Shown in pieces: positions 9,701 through 14,871 of a stretch of 14,871 nucleotides of DNA. The position numbers and the translations under genes are program-made. The stretch comes from Nephromyces sp. MM_2019 (lineage: Eukaryota > Apicomplexa > Aconoidasida > Nephromycida): the NCBI GenBank assembly GCA_015657535.1, contig JADHZB010002080.1, forward strand, positions 1 through 14,871, in the 5' to 3' direction. The stretch's first letter is position 1, and each line of letters starts with the position of its first letter. The notes under the pieces were generated by a model. That model was not told the origin of the DNA. It saw only the letters and a program-made list of their open reading frames with translations, and did not search any database.

Positions 9701-12700
9701 TGATGATGAGTTTTGGAGTTCAAACATAAATTCAATACTCTCTAGATATCCTAGAATTCCCATAAGTGTGATAGATGATGATGAGCGTAAAATTAGAGTT
9801 GAATTCACAGACTTATATTTCATGGAAGGCCAACTGGTTTGCAATTAATCTTATGAATAATTGTGTGGATTTATACCAAATTCTTATTAGCAATCTATAA
9901 TGATAATCAAGTGTCCTTTAAAATCTAATTGAATACAATTTATGTAGCTATAAATTTATATAAAATCTCTATATGCTTCTGTGATTAATAAATTTCAAGG
10001 TTAAATATAAAATATTCTTATTGTCAAAGCCGCCTGAAGGAGCCACTGTCAATTTGAAAATTGATGTCTCAAAATTTGATTATGAGTATATAACACCAGA
10101 AAATAAGCAGATCAATCTGAGCTCAGAGAACTGGAACACAGGCCAACATGTTGAAATCAAGATATTTGACGATAATGTTGCACATTATACAGTATGTTTG
10201 CGATAATTTGCGTGTAATATTCTGCTCAACTTATGTATCAGTTTTTTTATGAACTTATGTTTGAATAAATTTAGGCATTTTTATCACAAACTCTTAGATA
10301 GTGGTACTTTGAATAAAGTATATATATTAATTGTTGTCAATACTAATTTTGATTCATATGACTAATTAATTTGTGTGTTTATTGCCTTCAATATAAAAGA
10401 TGTTCAGTGTAAATTTCAAGATAATTAAGCGTATGCAACCATAATTATTAATTTTTCCAATAAAATATACTTTCATATAGGAATATGACTCAACGAATTT
10501 TCTTCAAGGCCTCGGTTACAACACAATTAGGATATACCATAAAGTAGTTAATGGGGTTTATTACACATTAGAAGAGGACTTTTCCATTGCGAATATTATT
10601 GATAATGATGTACCTGGGGTAATAAAACAATAAATGTTATACAAAAATTTTTATAAACATTTGATCAGGAGTATCAGAAGATTTTCAATTTATTAACATA
10701 TAGATTTATGAACATTTTATAGCTGCATAAATTCCATGATGTTGAATATTTTCTAGCTTAAGAATTTGATATTTTGAAAAACTTCAAGAAAGTATTGAAC
10801 TACTCAGCATTAATTTTTGTTTTATTTGGACTCACAGATCAGTCTTGTATTAGAATTAACTGTCGATATTTGTTAACTATAAATTTTGTTAAAATTTTCT
10901 AGTTCGAATGGCAACCTAACACTTATAATGTAAAATTTGGTGACCATTTCACAGCCCGTCTATATCCAACAACTCAACCATATCATACAGTACAAGTAGA
11001 AGTTTCCTGTCCTGAAGCCGAAGTGAAAGTTGTATCATATCAACCCAAGTTTATCTATCCAAGTGAATTTAAATTCGGAGTAGACTTTTTATTCCAATCA
11101 GTGTACACAGGTTAATAATTATATGGAGTAATAATTGGAAACATACCGTAACAATTGCATTGAATAGTAATATTAGTTTTTATAATTTCTAGTACAACTT
11201 TGCAATAGCTTAGCGTATAAACATTAGAAAGACACACTAGCCAGAACTTGCTTAGATCATTATTAATAGCGTACAGGGCATAGTTTTTATATAATGTGTG
11301 GGTCTTGAGTAATCTCACTACTTTTTTGGGCTGGGTAGGCTAAGGTGAAAAATCAAAGGCTTTATGATGTATGCGATTTAGGTTGAGCACAAATCGAAGT
11401 TAAAAAATTAAAAGCATAGGACTTTCACACAGATATAAATGTATTTATGAATGAAAAAGATTAGTGTAAATGGAACTCTAAATAATTAGCCAATATTCTT
11501 ATTACGAGCAGGTCCTGAAGAAATTAAACAATCAAAATGCAGCATAAAATCAGATTCGGACGATGGTGATTATAAATTTGATACTACAGCAATAACAGAC
11601 ACCAACTGGCTTTCTATAAAAGGAGTGTATTTATATATTACACAAAGTGACGAATCATCAACAGAAAATGAATGCCAGGCTGATTGTCCAGCAGGTGTTT
11701 CATGCTCTAAAGTATATAGCCAAGCTTGCCCAGCAGGCTCATATAGGTAAATTACACATTTTGAGTAAGACCATGCAACTGATCTACCTCTCTGAAATAT
11801 TGCTACCAGTTTTAGTACTCATCTCTCCTGTAGTTTTTATTTACCTTATTTGGACTCATCTACTATGACTTGACTGCGTATAAATTGTACACAAATTAAC
11901 TACTAACTTTACATTCAAATTAACTAGTCTATGATACACAATAAATAGGTAGTAGTAACGTTTAAAGAAACTGCAGGCTCGACTACTTGATTAGTTTGAA
12001 TAGAATTACACATTTCATACAGCTAAAGCTTACATATCCGACAGCTTATGAAAATCTTCCCAGAGCATACAACTACTATAACAATAACTCACATAGATGC
12101 TTCTTGACATCTTTCTAAGCAAAACACTAGATATAGGCTATTGAGGCACTGCGCACGCTGCGCAAAATTCACTCATTACAAATGATGCACAAATATTACT
12201 CACTTTAAACACTACCCACATTGCACACATTTCGCGTATTGCCCACGCACTATGCACACTTTACACACACATAAGAAACACTATCATACACTAAAACCAT
12301 AATAATGCACTACGTGGTCTTATATACATGCTTCATACTACATAGACTTGAAAAAATATTCCGCATCCCTCAACAAAGCATACAGCTTATACCCTAAAAA
12401 TACTAGACACACGTCTTTAGGCATCCACTTTGAATTTTCAACACTTTCTATACTCTACAAGCCCCTTACTAAAATAAATTAGACCCTACCTAAAACTTGT
12501 AAATATATTAATCACATCTATCTAGTAGGCATTCATACACAATTCACATGAAGATGTGAGGGAAACATATTATGCATTCTTGTTAAAACAAACATTGTAT
12601 TAACAGCCCTGCAGGTCAATATCATTGTACGATTTGTCCTGCGGGTAAATATTGCCCAAACAATAAAGATGCACCTTTGGATTGCCCACAAAACTTTTAC

Positions 12701-14462
12701 TCAGTGCCGGGGCAAACTGCTTGTAAACCCTGCCCATTAGGTAATATTAACTCATGAGCTATTGAGTTTTAATTTAAATTTTGCCTGGAACAATTGTATG
12801 TAATTAGATTTGACTTCTAAAAACTAACTTGACTTATATGAATATTTACACACACACACAAACCACAACCTATAAACACTCAGCTTGATACACAAACAGA
12901 TTTATCTAAAGTACTTAAGTAGATATGCATATATAACCTATAAACACACAACTGGATAGATACACACACACACCGAAGCAAACACATAGAAGTAGACAAA
13001 TAGAATTCTATTCGTTTTTTCATACACAGCACCCTAAGATCTCAGTATGAAGTTTTAAAAATACTAAACTGCTTATAAGCCCCTCAACACACACATTTAT
13101 CTTTATCAAATATTTTGGAATAGCTTTTGAGATGTTTCTTTTTTGTGTTTACACACAGGATACACGTGTCCAACTGCTGATGGTGTCCCTTTACCCTGTC
13201 AATTCGGCTACTACACACCAAGTATTGGGAGCAATTGCGAATTATGCCCCGAAGGAAAATTTTGCCCCGGCCCACCTTACTGGGCTAGTTTTGATTGCCC
13301 AGGGGGTAAAATAAGCAAGGCAGGCCAAGGAGAGTGTTTTGACTGTCCCTCTGGGTATGCCTGTCCCACTGGGAGTTTCAGCGACAGAGTGGTAAGAACT
13401 GTGTATATGTATAGATTATCTAGGTTTAGTGGTTTTTTTATTTCGAGTGTATGAGAAGTTTTTGTATGTAAAATTTAATTTTTTGGGCAACTCAAACATT
13501 CAAACCATTTATTATCGTTGGTCCTACAAATAGATAAATACACAGTGAGAACTATATACATGTTACCTAATAACTGTGTTTTTGTAAATTGAGAAATATA
13601 TAAAGAAATCAAAATGATATTTGGTTTAGTTTGTAAGCTTAAGTTCCTTGGATTATTTAGTAAGCTTAAGTTCCTTGGATTATTTAGTAAGCTTAAGTTC
13701 CTTGGATTATTTAGTAAGCTTAAATTCATTAGATAGGATTGAAACCTTCACTATACATATAAACATTGTACACACAAAGTGTGTTTACAGCTACCAAATT
13801 ATATAACAAAAATATGTAGATCCTGATAAGGATAGCTAGAATTTGTGATTTTGATCTTCTCAGGAATGTGCTGAAAATACATTTTCACTGGTTGGCTACC
13901 AAGCTTGTATAATATGCCCAGATGGTTTTAATTGTGAAAGTAAAACAGGAGATGAATTTAGATCGTGTAGACAGGGGGAATATTATTCGGTAAGAAAAAT
14001 TGCTTTACATGTGGTTAATTGTGGTGGGTTTATATGGATCATTCTTTATCTTTATATATAATGTGTAGAATATACAGTATAGAGCATGTATTTATTGTAG
14101 ATGAACACAGAAAAATTAGTGTATATGGTTGAATTACTCACATGACAGAAATCTGTTTAGTTATACTACTGTTAAATCATGTGTAAATATCGATTGATAT
14201 GATCTGTATACACATCACACATGCATAAAAATCACATCTAAAGATGTGTATGTATATGATGATTGACCATATACCAACAAATGTGTTGTGATAATAGAGA
14301 TTTGGTGTTTATGTAAATCAAAATTATAGAGTACCGAGAAAAAATGTTTAATTTGTGGCTTCGACCAAGATTGTACAAATCCATTCAGTGACCCTACCCC
14401 GTGTGTAAAACCTAACACTTTTAGTAGGGAAGGAGATGTGAATTGTGAGCTTTGTCCAGAAG
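6368..14462 (+). CDS. Large secreted or surface mosaic protein: Ig-like repeats, Calx-beta-like region, GCC2/GCC3-like cysteine repeats (5' 13 exons, partial)
   Basis: Not a gene I can name. Thirteen exons splice in frame into about 1,003 codons and continue past the window. In order: signal peptide (residues 1-30; KKR then FVLTLLLFYF); about three Ig-like repeats (about 60-390) with the shape GRAIFDDISI...G; a Calx-beta-like region (about 390-650) with EG, KPPEGATV, NWNTGQHVEIKIFDD and ending IIDNDVPG; a linker (about 650-765) starting FEWQPN; then cysteine repeats from 770. Their spacing C-x2-C-x5-C-x(9-10)-C-x(12-13)-C holds across five splice junctions, strong support for the model. Calx-beta domains bind Ca2+ in some proteins; GCC2/GCC3 modules occur in extracellular adhesion or receptor proteins, so an extracellular role is inferred. 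NYT and NET are possible glycosylation sites. Introns of 163-860 bp hold no genes. The weakest splice is intron 5 (GTTTGC donor). Confidence 0.85.
6995..7270 (+). CDS. Mosaic gene exon 2: Ig-like repeats 1-2
   Basis: Acceptor TTTTTAATCGCAG (AG at 6993-6994), donor AATG|GTAACT, phase 1 at both ends. It contains GTYVIDAMCDEC and PNPQISIKI, then starts the next repeat (GTAIIELYRKS). A second possible donor (TTTAA|GTATTG at 7281) was judged weaker. The next intron, 7271-7891 (621 bp), is T-rich with no other feature seen. Confidence 0.83.
7892..8334 (+). CDS. Mosaic gene exon 3: Ig-like repeats 2-3
   Basis: Acceptor AAATTCAG (AG at 7890-7891); joining through GCG gives SSNAESIMKIIGTTEV. It carries GRAIFDDISING and, one repeat later, VKFFDNYISMEGSYPLK. 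The donor is TTGAAA|GTAATT in phase 0. Intron 8335-8885 (551 bp) shows nothing else. Confidence 0.83.
8886..9185 (+). CDS. Mosaic gene exon 4: end of Ig-like repeat 3, start of Calx-beta-like region
   Basis: Acceptor CTTTTAATTTAG, donor GAG|GTATCG, phase 0 at both ends, 100 codons. It reads KWEDNGVNYTHLLTT, YPLSISIETCPMLYEG and NVPPTDQILISGKI, the last two resembling the entry strand, EG turn and central strand of a Calx-beta-like sandwich. Intron 9186-9614 (429 bp) has no other feature. Confidence 0.82.
9615..9836 (+). CDS. Mosaic gene exon 5: Calx-beta-like region
   Basis: Acceptor ATAATTTCCAG and 74 open codons in phase 0. It opens VIDDQY, carries IPISVIDDDERKIRVEF and ends YFMEGQL. The donor CTG|GTTTGC is poor, but it is the only one that keeps the EGQL-VKYKIFLLSKPP continuity typical of this fold. 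This exon is too short to stand out as an ORF by itself. Confidence 0.75.
10000..10191 (+). CDS. Mosaic gene exon 6: Calx-beta-like region
   Basis: Acceptor AAATTTCAAG (AG at 9998-9999), donor ACA|GTATGT, phase 0, 64 codons. KIFLLSKPPEGATVNLKIDV followed by NWNTGQHVEIKIFDD matches the widespread pattern Y-x-L-x-S-x-P...v-x-v then NW-x-x-x-Q-x-v-x-I-x-x-x-DD. Intron 10192-10480 follows. Confidence 0.83.
10481..10618 (+). CDS. Mosaic gene exon 7: end of Calx-beta-like region
   Basis: Acceptor TTTCATATAG, donor CCTGGG|GTAATA, phase 0, 46 codons. It ends ANIIDNDVPG, the usual closing strand and DND of Calx-beta domains. Intron 10619-10902 follows. Confidence 0.83.
10903..11110 (+). CDS. Mosaic gene exon 8: linker or further beta-sandwich
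   Basis: Acceptor AAATTTTCTAG, donor ACAG|GTTAAT, phase 0 in and phase 1 out. It reads FEWQPNTYNVKFGDHF and VQVEVSCPEAEVKVVSY, a strand-rich segment I cannot assign to a named family. Intron 11111-11511 (401 bp) holds only a spurious minus-strand open frame. Confidence 0.8.
11512..11746 (+). CDS. Mosaic gene exon 9: linker and first cysteine repeat
   Basis: Acceptor ATTACGAGCAG, joined through GGT (phase 1); donor TATAG|GTAAAT, phase 2. After an acidic linker (KSDSDDGDYKF) come CQADCPAGVSC and SQACPAGSY, the start of the cysteine array (first array Cys is residue 770). A 73-codon open frame at 11647-11868 is this DNA read in the wrong frame. Confidence 0.85.
11747..12606 (+). other. Mosaic gene intron 9: long, A/C-rich, G-poor
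   Basis: 860 bp between GTAAAT and TATTAACAG, the longest intron seen here. From about 11940 the plus strand becomes rich in A and C (ACACA, TGCACAC, CACGCAC) and poor in G, with a small GCACTGCGCACGCTGCGC island near 12148-12165. No coding frame or RNA fold could be recognised. Confidence 0.6.
12607..12740 (+). CDS. Mosaic gene exon 10: cysteine repeats
   Basis: Acceptor TATTAACAG, joined through AGC (phase 2); donor TTAG|GTAATA, phase 1. It encodes CTICPAGKYCPNNKDAPLDC, the PQNFYSVPGQTA spacer and CKPCPLG. The join preserves the x12 spacing from exon 9 (PAGSYSPAGQYH between cysteines). Confidence 0.87.
12841..12990. repeat. ACACAC microsatellite-like tracts in intron 10
   Basis: Several short CA runs (near 12848 and 12961) and two related CCTATAAACAC strings (near 12868 and 12937) suggest decayed simple repeats. 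They lie in the intron 12741-13158, which holds no gene. Confidence 0.55.
13159..13391 (+). CDS. Mosaic gene exon 11: cysteine repeats
   Basis: Acceptor TTACACACAG, phase 1 in; donor GTG|GTAAGA, phase 0 out. It encodes YTCPTADGVPLPC, CELCPEGKFC, FDCPGGKISKAGQGEC and FDCPSGYACPTGSFSDRV. This is the most G+C-rich exon, reflecting its Cys, Pro and Gly content. The spacings are x2, x5, x9-10 and x12 throughout. Confidence 0.9.
13634..13737. repeat. 27-bp tandem repeat in intron 11 (three near-identical copies plus one decayed)
   Basis: The 27-bp unit begins TAAGCTTAAGTTCC and ends GGATTATTTAG. Copies lie at 13634-13660, 13661-13687 and 13688-13714, with a diverged partial copy at 13715-13737. 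Each starts with the palindrome TAAGCTTA. As 27 is a multiple of three, the minus strand shows a false open frame of repeated NLSLLNNPR. Confidence 0.9.
13864..13989 (+). CDS. Mosaic gene exon 12: cysteine repeat
   Basis: Acceptor GATCTTCTCAG, donor TCG|GTAAGA, phase 0 at both ends, 42 codons. It reads ECAENTFSLVGYQACIICPD then GFNCESKTGDEFRSC. Joining after SDRV gives the x10 and x12 spacings of the array. It is too short to be seen as an isolated ORF. Confidence 0.87.
14330..14462 (+). CDS. Mosaic gene exon 13: cysteine repeat (last exon in the window)
   Basis: Acceptor AAAATTATAG, phase 0 in; donor GAAG|GTAATA, phase 1 out, 44 codons plus one base. It reads KKCLICGFDQDCTNPFSDP and CELCPEG. 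The x12 spacing across the junction (RQGEYYSSTEKK) supports the splice. It ends at the same position within the repeat, CPEG/CPLG, as exon 10. The gene continues beyond 14871. Confidence 0.86.
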
Positions 14463-14510
14463 GTAATAATATATTGAATTTTGAGTCACATTGTATTGAA
14501 AACAGATATA

Positions 14511-14871
14511 CACACTCTCAATTACATGCACACACTCACACATTTTTGATTATTATATATCTTTGCTATGTCCATATCTACACACTCTCAATTACATGCA
14601 CACACTCACACATTTTTGATTATTATATATCTTTGCTATGTCCATATCTACACACTCTCAATTACATGCACACACTCACACATTTTTGATTATTATATAT
14701 CTTTGCTATGTCCATATCTACACACTCTCAATTACATGCACACACTCACACATTTTTGATTATTATATATCTTTGTTATGTCCATATCTACACACTCTCA
14801 ATTACATGCACACACTCACACATTTTTGATTATTATATATCTTTGCTATGTCCATATCTACACACTCTCAA
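14511..14871. repeat. 70-bp tandem repeat (five copies plus a partial) in intron 13
   Basis: The unit starts CACACTCTCAATTACATGCA and ends CTATGTCCATATCTA. Copies start at 14511, 14581, 14651, 14721 and 14791, and an 11-bp sixth begins at 14861 where the window ends. All full copies look identical except for a C-to-T change in copy 4 (CTTTGTTATG at 14771-14780). Because 70 is not a multiple of three, the array gives overlapping false open frames of about 63-83 codons. Confidence 0.97.

Noticed and set aside
11112..11318. Minus-strand open frame in intron 8
   Set aside because: It lies wholly in an intron of the opposite-strand gene, with no motif or splice support.
11647..11868. Plus-strand open frame overlapping exon 9
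   Set aside because: It is a different frame from the cysteine-repeat reading and loses the array spacing.
13084..13275. Minus-strand 63-codon frame over exon 11
   Set aside because: Antisense of a strongly supported cysteine-repeat exon.
13475..13729. Minus-strand protein with repeated NLSLLNNPR
   Set aside because: Produced by the 27-bp tandem repeat, whose unit length is a multiple of three.
14438..14829. Overlapping open frames rich in THSQLHAHTHTF
   Set aside because: Generated by the 70-bp repeat. Only the first few codons (CELCPEG) belong to a real exon; the rest is intron.
14511..14871. CRISPR array
   Set aside because: The units are contiguous 70-bp copies with no unique spacers, and the context is eukaryotic.

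Overview
This is nuclear DNA of an AT-rich eukaryote. Both well-supported genes are split by GT-AG introns. Frame is kept across every proposed splice, and the exons use the standard code, with no in-frame TAA, TAG or TGA inside an exon. Exons are visibly richer in G+C than introns and spacers, which are full of A/T runs, TATG/CACA tracts and two minisatellites. Introns are mostly 160-860 bp. The exact lineage cannot be read from the window. A crystallin-J1-type ADP-ribosylglycohydrolase beside a giant Calx-beta plus GCC2/GCC3-like secreted protein would fit an early-branching animal or a free-living or marine protist, for example a rhizarian. I do not commit to any of these.

Layout. 1-914: TA/TG-rich DNA that may hold the last two exons of a plus-strand gene entering from the left (weak). 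915-2153: no convincing gene. 2154-2572: coding-like fragments on the minus strand with one good splice and one apparent frame break (weak; small gene or pseudogene). 3179-4757: a complete three-exon minus-strand gene for a 339-residue ADP-ribosylglycohydrolase-superfamily protein of the crystallin J1 kind. It starts with a 25-bp exon that I found by matching splice phase. 4758-6367: a 1.6-kb spacer between divergent genes. 6368-14462 and beyond: the first 13 exons (about 1,003 codons) of a large plus-strand gene that leaves the window. Its product has a signal peptide, about three Ig-like repeats, a Calx-beta-like middle, and then at least six cysteine-rich repeats with very regular spacing. 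14511-14871: the next intron opens into a 70-bp tandem repeat that runs off the end.

The two main genes are divergent neighbours. Nothing in the sequence links their functions: one product looks intracellular and enzyme-derived, the other secreted or cell-surface. I see no CRISPR array, insertion sequence, tRNA or rRNA. The most interesting material is the mosaic surface protein, its intron-phase pattern, and the loss of metal-ligand positions in the glycohydrolase homologue.
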